Position numbers and translations under genes: made by a program. A DNA stretch of 19,632 bases. Source: UBA6776 sp964636785 (GTDB lineage: Bacteria; Bdellovibrionota; Bdellovibrionia; Bdellovibrionales; UBA1609). Shown here in pieces: positions 1 to 7,082 of the stretch (the first letter of the stretch is position 1; the number at the start of each line of letters is the position of its first letter). Location of the stretch: positions 1 through 19,632 of the forward strand of contig CAZWVK010000039.1 of NCBI GenBank assembly GCA_964636785.1. Reading direction: 5' to 3'. A model generated the notes under the pieces. It was not told the origin of the DNA and searched no databases. It was given only the letters and a program-made list of their open reading frames with translations.

Positions 1-144
1 TTATAAAGAATGGTGACGTTATAACTCATTTTAAAGACGAGCAGCGAACGCTTTCCAAATCCCACATCGCAGATGAGAAACAGGAGAATTCGAGAATTAA
101 AATCCCGTGGTAATATCCTTAGAAACAAAAACAAAGGAAATAAT

Positions 145-1191
145 ATGGCCGGTTTAGAGAATATCACCAATAAGAATGAACCTGCTCTTTTCACAGACTG
201 CGAGCTTTTAAAAAGCACAAAAGCCCTCGTTAAAGAGGAAAGGCATCTCCTCTCCAAGATCCTAAAGAGCTTAAAAGAAGTTGAGAGAAGAAAACTCTTT
301 TCCGACCTTGGATATAGAAGCTTATTTGAATATGCAGTTAAAGAGCTTGGTTACAGTGAAGGGCAGGCCGGTAGACGAATCCAAGCCATGAGACTTATCA
401 ATGAAATTCCAGAGGTTGAGGAAAAGATCGAAAACGGAAGCCTGTCATTAAGCAATATCTCTCAAGCTCAAAGCTTTTTTCGGGAGATGAGAAAAATGAA
501 TTCTCAAAGACAAATGAAGTTAGATGACGAGTCGAATCTTAAGGAAATAGACCTTTTTAGCGCATCAAATAAAATAAGTGTACTTGAAAAACTCGAAAAC
601 AAATCAACAAGAGAGGCTGAAAAGATCCTACTTGAGCTCAATCCTAAAGCTATAAACCTTAAAGAAAAAGAGCGTACACTTTCAAATGAGCTAACCGAAG
701 TTCGCTTCGTCATGACTGATGAATTAAAGGAAAAGCTTGAAGAGCTGAGATCTTTTCTTGGACCAAGAGGTGCTTTTTTAGGCTTCTCTGAATTGATCAG
801 TGAGCTGACAGATGTTGCCATCGAAGCATTAAGAAAGAAGAAATTCGGATCTCGAAATTCAAAACGCCTTAACTCGAATCCTCAAAAGTCAGATAATCTG
901 CATCAAACTCCGGCGCCGGAGTTGCAGCGAGTCAGCACGAATGCGGTCAATCAGAACCGGAGATCTCGCTACATCCCAAGGCTCCTTAAAACTCAAATAT
1001 GGCTCAGAGACAACGGTGAGTGCCAGATCTGTAAATCAAAAAGAAACCTAAACTTTGATCACACTTACCCCTACGCAATGGGTGGTGAAAGCAAAGAAGA
1101 AAATCTAAGGCTACTTTGTCATCACTGCAATCAACGCCAAGCTTTTAAGAAGTTTGGACTCACAAAAATGGAAAATTTTAAACTCAAGTGA
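145..1191 (+). CDS. HNH endonuclease family protein with N-terminal helical domain
   Basis: The predicted protein has 348 residues. The C-terminal ~70 residues form an HNH nuclease domain: a Cys-x-x-Cys (CQIC), the core NFDHTYPYAMGG, the Asn of EENLRLLCHHCNQ and a second Cys-x-x-Cys (CHHC), which together make a zinc-stabilised beta-beta-alpha-metal fold. The N-terminal ~200 residues are charged and mostly helical, with a segment (LGYRSLFEYAVKELGYSEGQ) typical of HNH proteins that I associate with Bdellovibrio genomes. Substrate and role are unknown; a single-strand or double-strand DNA nuclease is an inference. An ATG at 73 is in frame, but ATG 145 follows AAGGA with a 6-nt gap and is preferred. 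The linker before the nuclease domain is encoded partly by a perfect 18-bp palindrome (906-923). The gene is convergent with dut. Confidence 0.8.
   Translation: MAGLENITNKNEPALFTDCELLKSTKALVKEERHLLSKILKSLKEVERRKLFSDLGYRSLFEYAVKELGYSEGQAGRRIQAMRLINEIPEVEEKIENGSLSLSNISQAQSFFREMRKMNSQRQMKLDDESNLKEIDLFSASNKISVLEKLENKSTREAEKILLELNPKAINLKEKERTLSNELTEVRFVMTDELKEKLEELRSFLGPRGAFLGFSELISELTDVAIEALRKKKFGSRNSKRLNSNPQKSDNLHQTPAPELQRVSTNAVNQNRRSRYIPRLLKTQIWLRDNGECQICKSKRNLNFDHTYPYAMGGESKEENLRLLCHHCNQRQAFKKFGLTKMENFKLK
906..923. repeat. 18-bp perfect palindrome inside the HNH gene
   Basis: AACTCCGGC is followed directly by its exact reverse complement GCCGGAGTT. It lies in the variable linker of the HNH protein, upstream of the nuclease domain. 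A 16/18-identical copy followed by a similar TTGC flank lies at 1334-1351, outside coding sequence. The pair looks like copies of a dispersed palindromic (REP-like) element; the rest of the genome was not available to confirm this. Confidence 0.5.
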
Positions 1192-1212
1192 ATGTATTCT
1201 CAAAATCAATAA

Positions 1213-1324
1213 TCGGCGGACCTGGATGGTCCGGCGAACATTAATTCTAAAAATACATAATCTCCCGATTCCGGATGAATCGGGAGTTTGAGGGTAGAGC
1301 CCTCAAACAGACAGGATGTCTTTT
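1213..1324. terminator. Cluster of stem-loops between convergent genes
   Basis: Four consecutive hairpins lie between the stops of the HNH gene (+) and dut (-). The first, 1213-1237, has a stem of about 9 pairs with one G-G mismatch and loop TGGAT. The second, 1262-1286, has a perfect 10-bp stem and loop CGGAT. The third, 1287-1307, has an 8-bp stem and loop TAGAG. The fourth, 1309-1321, has a 5-bp stem and triloop GGA followed by a short T-run. The simplest reading is transcription termination for one or both converging genes, although T-tracts are weak except after the fourth. GGA in three of the loops on the plus strand is also the pattern of CsrA/RsmA-binding RNAs (see findings). Confidence 0.5.
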
Positions 1325-1333
1325 AAGAAATGT

Positions 1334-1351
1334 AACTCCAGCACCGGAGTT
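1334..1351. repeat. Second copy of the palindromic element
   Basis: AACTCCAGCACCGGAGTT differs from the perfect palindrome at 906-923 at two central positions (both G to A), leaving 6-bp arms and an imperfect centre. It sits about 20 bp beyond the dut stop codon. The changes look like decay of one copy of a repeat, or natural variation among copies. Confidence 0.45.
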
Positions 1352-1371
1352 GCGACAAGTTAAAGCTAAGT

Positions 1372-2004
1372 TCACACCCCTGTAGATCCAAAGCCGCCTT
1401 CACCGCGCTTGGTGTCTCCGAGCTCATCCACCTGGACAAACTTAGCTTGGAGAACCGGACAGAGAACAAGCTGGGCAATGCGCTCCCCTTGTTCGATGGT
1501 GATAGGCTCCGCACCCAAGTTGATCAAAATGATTTTCACTTCACCACGGTAGTCCGCATCTATGGTTCCAGGACTGTTCACAAGTCCCAGCCCCTTTTTA
1601 ATCGCCAGACCTGATCGGGGTCGCGCTTGAATCTCAAAGCCGCGTGGAATTTCAAATGAAAGACCCGTTGGCACCAGTGAGCGCTGTCCGGGGTTCAAAG
1701 TGAGTGGCTCACTCAACTGCGCACGCACATCAAAGCCTGCAGCAAGTTCGGACTCATAACTGGGAAGATCCCCTTTGAAATTTTCAAGAGTCTTCACTTT
1801 CACTTCAATATTCAGTCCTTGCGAAGAGGAATTCGCGAAGCCACGCTCACCACGAATCAATGACTGAAGTGAACTTTCAAAATTCCGAACCAATCCGCGA
1901 ACCTGACTTTCAATCTGTGAGCGATCTCCCAGCTTTTCTTCAACCATGGCTTCTGCTTGCTTAACAAATAATTTAATTGTTTCTTTGATTTGCGATTTAT
2001 CCAT
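1372..2004 (-). CDS. dut: dUTP diphosphatase (dUTPase) with N-terminal extension
   Basis: This enzyme hydrolyses dUTP to dUMP and pyrophosphate, keeping uracil out of DNA and supplying dUMP for dTMP synthesis. All five trimeric dUTPase motifs are visible in order: AAGFDVRA (I), RPRSGLA (II), GTIDADYRGEV (III), GERIAQLVL (IV) and the C-terminal Gly-rich arm RGEGGFGSTG (V) that closes over the active site. From the ATG at 2004 the protein is 210 aa, against about 150 for most bacterial homologues. The excess is a charged, probably helical N-terminal segment of about 65 residues before the usual IKVK...LP start. An upstream in-frame TTG (2040) is less likely because ATG 2004 follows a GGGGTGA stretch. 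It lies 36 nt after the M16 peptidase gene and is probably the last gene of that transcript. Confidence 0.9.
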   Translation of the reverse strand: MDKSQIKETIKLFVKQAEAMVEEKLGDRSQIESQVRGLVRNFESSLQSLIRGERGFANSSSQGLNIEVKVKTLENFKGDLPSYESELAAGFDVRAQLSEPLTLNPGQRSLVPTGLSFEIPRGFEIQARPRSGLAIKKGLGLVNSPGTIDADYRGEVKIILINLGAEPITIEQGERIAQLVLCPVLQAKFVQVDELGDTKRGEGGFGSTGV

Positions 2005-2040
2005 AACTTCACCCCATTTTCTTAAAGATTTATTCAGCAA

Positions 2041-3327
2041 TTAGAGAAAATCTTTTTCGCGAATATTCTTTTTATCCAAATCGCCCATGATCAAGAGCGA
2101 TGGTTTTTGGTTTTTTACATACTTTTCAATATACCTGCAAACAGACTCTACGGACACCTGGTCAATTTCCTGAATCACTTCTTCAATAGGACGATATGAA
2201 CCAAACACATACTCATTGATTCCAATAGAGTTCATGCGGTTTTCCATATCATCTGCCCCAAGAAGAATCTGCCCCTTGATTTGCTTCTTAAAAGCTTCGA
2301 TCTCCTGAATGGTAGGTGGTTCAACGCTGAGTCGTTCAAGCTCCTCACGCACCAGTTTTGCCACTTCCTTATAGGTCTTTTCAGAGGCACCCGCGTAAAT
2401 AAAAATCATTCCATGCTCAACAAAGGTTTGAAGATAGCTATAGATCGAATAAACAAGACCACCTTTTTCCCGCACTTTTTGATAAAGCCTTGAAGTCACT
2501 CCACCACCGATCAATGCATTGAAAATATAGGCATCAAAGCGATCGTCATTCACAAATGTCGTAGAAGGAAGACCATATAAGAGATGCACCTGCTCGCTGG
2601 GACGATGCTTGAAATGGAAAAAAGGCTTTATATTCTCTTTTCCTTTTCGCTTAAGCTCTTTGCCCTTCGGTAGACCGCCAAGAGCTTTCTCCGCCAACTC
2701 CACCAGTTCCTCATGATTCACTGATCCTGCAGCCGCCAAAACAAGGCGAGAGCCACAATAATTTTTCTTATAATAATCAAAAAGGTCATCACGAGAGATG
2801 GCTTTTAAGCTCTTCTTCGTACCAGTGATCAATCGACCCAAAGGATGATCCTTAAAAGCTTTCTCTAAGAAAACATCCATGATGTATTCTTCAAGATCAT
2901 CTTTGGACATGTCGATTTCCTGAAGAATCACTTGGCGCTCTTTTTCAAATTCTTCCGCATCAAAGGTCGCATTTGTGACGAGGTCACAAAGGACATCGAT
3001 CGAAATATTTAAATCTTCTTTTAAAGAGTGGGAATGAAAGCAAGTGAGCTCTCTTGTGGTGTAAGCGTTTAAATCACCACCAACAATTTCTAGGCTCTCT
3101 GCAATCTCTAAAGCTGTTCGCTTTTTTGTTCCTTTGAATACGAGATGCTCAACAAAGTGAGTGGCACCGATCAGGTGCTCAGGCTCATCTCTCGTACCTA
3201 AATCAACAAAGAGTCCAGCTGAGGTGGCGCGAAAACCAGGATGGGATTCGCTAACTACGCGAACCCCATTTGGAAGTGTCGTTTTTTGAAAATTCGGCTC
3301 GTAATTATAGACCCGTTTTGAATCCAT
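2041..3327 (-). CDS. M16 family zinc metallopeptidase (processing-peptidase-like)
   Basis: The protein has 428 residues, the normal size of a single-chain M16B peptidase related to mitochondrial processing peptidase and to Bacillus YmxG. The inverted zinc motif HxxEH is present (HFVEH, about residues 57-61), and the third zinc ligand is probably the Glu about 76 residues on (VILQEI, about residue 137). The family glycine/aromatic region of the second half is also present (NALIGGGVTSRLYQKVREK). The start is an ATG directly after a TTG, three bases past the pnp stop, with no clear Shine-Dalgarno sequence, which suggests translational coupling to pnp. A pnp-M16 peptidase-dut order is common in bacteria. 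The natural substrate is not known; the second Met (3327) rather than the TTG at 3330 is taken as the start. Confidence 0.9.
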   Translation of the reverse strand: MDSKRVYNYEPNFQKTTLPNGVRVVSESHPGFRATSAGLFVDLGTRDEPEHLIGATHFVEHLVFKGTKKRTALEIAESLEIVGGDLNAYTTRELTCFHSHSLKEDLNISIDVLCDLVTNATFDAEEFEKERQVILQEIDMSKDDLEEYIMDVFLEKAFKDHPLGRLITGTKKSLKAISRDDLFDYYKKNYCGSRLVLAAAGSVNHEELVELAEKALGGLPKGKELKRKGKENIKPFFHFKHRPSEQVHLLYGLPSTTFVNDDRFDAYIFNALIGGGVTSRLYQKVREKGGLVYSIYSYLQTFVEHGMIFIYAGASEKTYKEVAKLVREELERLSVEPPTIQEIEAFKKQIKGQILLGADDMENRMNSIGINEYVFGSYRPIEEVIQEIDQVSVESVCRYIEKYVKNQKPSLLIMGDLDKKNIREKDFL

Positions 3328-3330
3328 CAA

Positions 3331-5436
3331 TTACTGAACTGGTCGATCCAGAAGAGCTTTTCGAGAAAGTTTAATTCTTCCAGCACGATCCACATCCAAA
3401 ACCTTCACATCAATCTCGTCGCCTTCATTTAAAACATCAGAGACGCTGCGAATGCGCTCATGAGCGATTTCAGAAATATGTAAAAGCCCACTGGTGTTTG
3501 GAAGGATCTCTACAAATGCTCCAAAGTCAGTGATTTTAGCCACTTTGCCTTTGTAGGTCTGACCCACTTCCGCTTCTGCGCAAATCCCATTGATGATTTC
3601 AATGGCACGGTCTGCTGCAGCCGGGTCACTGGAAGCAATGTGAATCGTTCCATCATCTTCGATATCAATCTTAACACCGGTTTCTTCAATGATCCCCTTG
3701 ATCACCTTTCCACCCGCACCAATCACTTCTCTCACCTTTTCAGGTTTGATTTTGATGGTTTGGATACGAGGAGCAAACTGAGAAATCTCTCCACGAGGAA
3801 CATTGATCACTTCTTCCATCTTCGCCAAAATATGATTTCTTCCAGCATGAGCCTGCTTTAAAGCCTGCTCCATAATGTCGAAGCTGATCGAATCGATCTT
3901 GATGTCCATTTGAAGAGAAGTGATTCCTTCGCGGGTTCCTGCGACTTTAAAATCCATATCTCCAAGATGATCTTCATCACCAAGAATGTCGGAAAGAACG
4001 GCGTAGTCATTTCCTTCTTTAATCAGACCCATTGCAATCCCAGCGACGTTTCCTTTGATCGGAACACCCGCATCAAGAAGGGCCAACGTTCCCGAGCAAA
4101 CTGTACCCATGGAACTTGAACCATTGGATTCAAGAACTTCAGAAACAATGCGAATGGTGTACGGGAATTTTTCGAAGTCTGGAAGAATCGCTTTGATCGC
4201 ACGTTCTGCAAGAAATCCGTGACCAATTTCACGTCGGCTTCCACCACCAAGACGTCCCGTTTCCCCAACAGAAAATGGCGGGAAGTTGTAATGAAGCATA
4301 AATTTCTTTTTTGTGAGACCAGCAAGATCGTCAATCATTTGTTCATCATCACCGGTTCCAAGTGTCACAGTCCCAAGAACTTGAGTCTCACCGCGAGTGA
4401 AAAGTCCTGAACCATGCGCTCTTGGTAGAAGTGCGACTTCACAGGAAATCTGACGGATATCCGTTGTCGTGCGGCCATCAATTCGGACCTTGTTTTTCAA
4501 TACCAACTCACGACTAAGTTTGTATTTCAAATCTTCCAAGATCTGCCCAAGCTCTTTTGCACGCTGCGATTTCAATTTGTCATCAGCGATTGGAGCAAGA
4601 AGAGCCTCCTCAGCTTGCGCATGAGCTTCACTATAAGCATTGTAACGATCCTGCTTCACTTGGTGTTTCAATGCGGCTTCAATCTTTGGAGCCAAGAAGT
4701 TTTTCGCTTGAGTCTCAAACTCAGAATCAATAGTTGCTGCTGTGAATTCACGTTTTGCTTTAGGACCTGCTTTTTTAACAAGTTCATCTTGCAAATCCAA
4801 AAGAGGCATCATGGATTGATGCGCGAATTTTAAAGCTTCAAGGACTTCAGCCTCAGTCAGAAACTGACACTCCCCTTCCACCATTAGAATTCCATTTCGA
4901 GTACCCGCAACCAAAATATCCATTTGAGAATTTTCAAGTTGAGCGGCGGATGGATTTGCAATGAGCTTTCCATCAATTTTCGCCACCTGAACAGCTGCAG
5001 TTGGTCCGTTGAATGGAATATCACTCACCTGAAGAGCCGCCGAGGCTCCGAGGCTTGCTAGAATTTCAATTGGAAAAGTTCCGTCTACACTTAAGGTTGT
5101 TGCAACAATCTGAGTGTCGTGACGGTAACCTTCTGGGAAACATGGGCGAATGGGGCGATCAATCAAACGTGACGTTAAAGTCGCATTGGTCGTTGGACGT
5201 CCTTCGCGTTTAAAATAGCCACCCGGAATTTTTCCAGTGGCATAAAACTTTTCTTGATATTCAACTGTCAGTGGAAAGAAATCGAGTGCTGATGGTTTTC
5301 GGGATGAAACGGCGGTCACTAAAATCATATTGTTCCCGCAGCTAACAACAACCGCGCCATCCGCTTGCTTTGCCATCCTTCCGGTTTCAATTGAAATATT
5401 ATGACCGTCGATATTCGCTGAGACGACTGTCTTCAT
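3331..5436 (-). CDS. pnp: Polyribonucleotide nucleotidyltransferase (PNPase)
   Basis: PNPase is a phosphorolytic 3'-5' exoribonuclease that degrades RNA to nucleoside diphosphates and can run in reverse to add tails; it often works with RNase E or helicases. At 701 aa it has the full family layout: first RNase PH-like domain (about 1-215), alpha-helical linker, second RNase PH-like domain (about 315-550) containing the catalytic LGDEDHLGDMDFKVAGT segment, a KH domain (about 560-600, with GAGGK) and a C-terminal S1 domain (about 625-695). The ATG at 5436 begins the canonical N-terminus. It lies 24 nt after rpsO, the classic rpsO-pnp arrangement, and is followed at once by the M16 peptidase gene. 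Nothing is truncated. Confidence 0.98.
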   Translation of the reverse strand: MKTVVSANIDGHNISIETGRMAKQADGAVVVSCGNNMILVTAVSSRKPSALDFFPLTVEYQEKFYATGKIPGGYFKREGRPTTNATLTSRLIDRPIRPCFPEGYRHDTQIVATTLSVDGTFPIEILASLGASAALQVSDIPFNGPTAAVQVAKIDGKLIANPSAAQLENSQMDILVAGTRNGILMVEGECQFLTEAEVLEALKFAHQSMMPLLDLQDELVKKAGPKAKREFTAATIDSEFETQAKNFLAPKIEAALKHQVKQDRYNAYSEAHAQAEEALLAPIADDKLKSQRAKELGQILEDLKYKLSRELVLKNKVRIDGRTTTDIRQISCEVALLPRAHGSGLFTRGETQVLGTVTLGTGDDEQMIDDLAGLTKKKFMLHYNFPPFSVGETGRLGGGSRREIGHGFLAERAIKAILPDFEKFPYTIRIVSEVLESNGSSSMGTVCSGTLALLDAGVPIKGNVAGIAMGLIKEGNDYAVLSDILGDEDHLGDMDFKVAGTREGITSLQMDIKIDSISFDIMEQALKQAHAGRNHILAKMEEVINVPRGEISQFAPRIQTIKIKPEKVREVIGAGGKVIKGIIEETGVKIDIEDDGTIHIASSDPAAADRAIEIINGICAEAEVGQTYKGKVAKITDFGAFVEILPNTSGLLHISEIAHERIRSVSDVLNEGDEIDVKVLDVDRAGRIKLSRKALLDRPVQ

Positions 5437-5460
5437 TTGGCCTGCCTTTTTCTATAAATG

Positions 5461-5730
5461 TTATTTTCTGATTCCAAGTTCGCCAATTAATGTTTGGTAG
5501 CGGCCTAGATCATTTACTTTGAGATAATCTAAAAGTTTACGACGACGGTTAACCATTTTAATCAACCCACGCTGAGAGTGTTTGTCGTTTTTGTTTTTCT
5601 TGAAGTGCTCAGTGAGTTCTTCAATTCGTGTCGTTAGAATTGAAACCTGAACTTCAGGAGATCCAGTGTCTAACTCAGATCTTTTGAAACGTTTAATAAG
5701 TCCTTCTTTGACTTCTTTTGATAATGCCAT
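5461..5730 (-). CDS. rpsO: 30S ribosomal protein S15
   Basis: The 89-residue protein matches S15 in length and sequence throughout, including TGSPEVQVSILTTRI, the LTEHFKKNKNDKHSQRGL helix-turn region and VNRRRKLLDYL near the C-terminus. S15 binds 16S rRNA at the h20/h21/h22 three-way junction and nucleates assembly of the 30S platform. The ATG at 5730 follows a strong AGGAGG with an 8-nt gap. A stem-loop in the 69-nt gap upstream may be a leader element; S15 represses its own mRNA in several bacteria by binding structured leaders. Confidence 0.98.
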   Translation of the reverse strand: MALSKEVKEGLIKRFKRSELDTGSPEVQVSILTTRIEELTEHFKKNKNDKHSQRGLIKMVNRRRKLLDYLKVNDLGRYQTLIGELGIRK

Positions 5731-5755
5731 TTGAGATACCTCCTAAAAATGAAAC

Positions 5756-5792
5756 CCTTAGGGCGTCTGGCGGTCGCACCCTTGAGCTAAGG
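5756..5792 (-). promoter_or_regulatory. rpsO: Possible structured rpsO leader
   Basis: On the minus strand, between the truB stop and the rpsO Shine-Dalgarno sequence, CCTTA pairs with TAAGG, and GGGTG pairs with CGCCC after a six-base bulge on the 5' side. The result is a bulged hairpin ending about 25 nt before the start codon. Its position suits an S15 autoregulatory leader or an attenuator, but its sequence does not obviously match a published S15 leader class. It could also simply be a processing site between truB and rpsO. Confidence 0.3.
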
Positions 5793-5799
5793 ACTGAAA

Positions 5800-6732
5800 C
5801 TAATGACTGAATGCATCGCGGTCAAGCTTGAAAACCCGAAGAATTTTAATCCCTTGGCCGGGCTTGATCATCAATAGAGCGCGGCAAGACCCATCCAAAG
5901 AGTGAACCCGAATCCCAATATCACAGCCCTCTCTAAGAGCCTGCTTTTGCTCAGGAATTAATCTCGCCTGAAGGTCAAATGGAACTTGGCCATTCCCCAT
6001 CAAACGCTCTTCCTTGGGACCCACTTGAACACGCTTCCAGTGGGAGATCAGGTCCAAAAATCCAATGAGTGAGGTCTTAAACTCGCCCGCTTCAAGGTCT
6101 GCCAAATCGCAGGCCTGCTCAACTGTAAAGCGGCCCACTCGAAGCCGTCTGAGCCCGGTCAAATGAGCTCCAACCCCTAAGGCTTTGCCCATCTGATCCG
6201 CCCATGTGCGGATAAAGCCCCCCTTCTCACAAGAAAGCTTCACCTTCAAAAATGGGAGATTGAGATCACTCATTGAAACATCGAAAAAATTCATTTTTTT
6301 GGTGGGCAGATCAGGTGCCGCTTCACCACGATGCGCACGTTTATAGAGCTCCTCGCCATCTACTTTTTTGGCTGAAAAAAAAGGAATGGGCCACTCAAAC
6401 TCCCCGGACATTTGATTCACCTGCGTGATGACTTGATCTTCGCTCACCTGGACATCTTTGGTTTCAACAATCTGACCTTCTTTATCCAACGTGGTCGTAG
6501 TTTCTCCGAGCTTGATCTCGGCCAAGTAGGTTTTATCCTCACCCTGAAGCCAGTTTGAAAGCTTTGTGGCTTCTCCAAGAACAATCCCCATAAGACCGGA
6601 TGCCATCGGATCCAGTGTCCCCGTATGACCAACACTCTTTTGACCAAGAGCCTTCCTGACCTTTTGAACCACGTCATGACTAGTGATGCCTGATGGCTTA
6701 TCAATAAGTAAAAGGCCGTGTGAGTCTTTCAT
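5800..6732 (-). CDS. truB: tRNA pseudouridine(55) synthase
   Basis: TruB converts U55 in the T-loop of most tRNAs to pseudouridine and also acts as a tRNA folding chaperone. The 310-aa protein shows the family N-terminus (GLLLIDKPSGITSHDVV) and the catalytic motif GHTGTLDPMASG with the nucleophilic Asp. Next come the KTYLAEIKLG strand and the IPFFSAKKVDGEELYKRAHRG segment, which resembles the family P-x-x-S-A-x-K-x-x-G motif with a Phe-Phe insertion-like variation. The conserved GGFIRTWADQMG block follows, with RTW where RSL is more usual. The ATG at 6732 overlaps the rbfA stop by 4 nt (ATGA), so translation is probably coupled. Confidence 0.96.
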   Translation of the reverse strand: MKDSHGLLLIDKPSGITSHDVVQKVRKALGQKSVGHTGTLDPMASGLMGIVLGEATKLSNWLQGEDKTYLAEIKLGETTTTLDKEGQIVETKDVQVSEDQVITQVNQMSGEFEWPIPFFSAKKVDGEELYKRAHRGEAAPDLPTKKMNFFDVSMSDLNLPFLKVKLSCEKGGFIRTWADQMGKALGVGAHLTGLRRLRVGRFTVEQACDLADLEAGEFKTSLIGFLDLISHWKRVQVGPKEERLMGNGQVPFDLQARLIPEQKQALREGCDIGIRVHSLDGSCRALLMIKPGQGIKILRVFKLDRDAFSH

Positions 6733-7082
6733 CTTTCCTTTGGTGCTTTTAATTTTGAGAGCATTTCATCGATCGGATCGAGCTTTTCCACTCTTCCAAA
6801 TATAAAACGAAGAACCGGACAGAATTTCATTTTGAGCTTTTTTGAAACTTCGGCTTGAAGATGCTTTCGATGCTCAAGAAGAATCTCCTCACTCATAGCC
6901 TGATCCTCAGCTTCACCAACAAGGCGAAAATAAATTCTCGCGTGCTTTAAATCCGGTGAAACCTCAGCTGCAGTTACAGAAGCAAAAGCAGGAAGCGGTT
7001 CTGCCAGTTGAAATTGCAAAAATTCGGAGGCCAACTGAAAAAGCTCGCGTTCAACGCGAGCCGTACGGTGAGAAGATGACAT
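6729..7082 (-). CDS. rbfA: 30S ribosome-binding factor A
   Basis: RbfA binds the immature 30S subunit and helps mature the 5' end of 16S rRNA; it matters most in the cold. The 117-residue length is normal. The family KH-like fold shows as VTAAEVSPDLKHARIYFRLV near residues 38-55, a central helix with the HRKHLQAEVSKKLKMKFCP segment, and the closing strand LRFIFGRVEKLDPIDEML. The ATG shares its first base with the infB TAA stop (TAATG), and its own stop overlaps the truB start, so it sits tightly coupled within the infB-rbfA-truB block. Confidence 0.95.
   Translation of the reverse strand: MSSSHRTARVERELFQLASEFLQFQLAEPLPAFASVTAAEVSPDLKHARIYFRLVGEAEDQAMSEEILLEHRKHLQAEVSKKLKMKFCPVLRFIFGRVEKLDPIDEMLSKLKAPKER

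Noticed and set aside
504..821. Ser/Phe-rich open frame antisense to the HNH gene
   Set aside because: It is a shadow of a Lys/Glu-rich coding region, with no ribosome site or domain.
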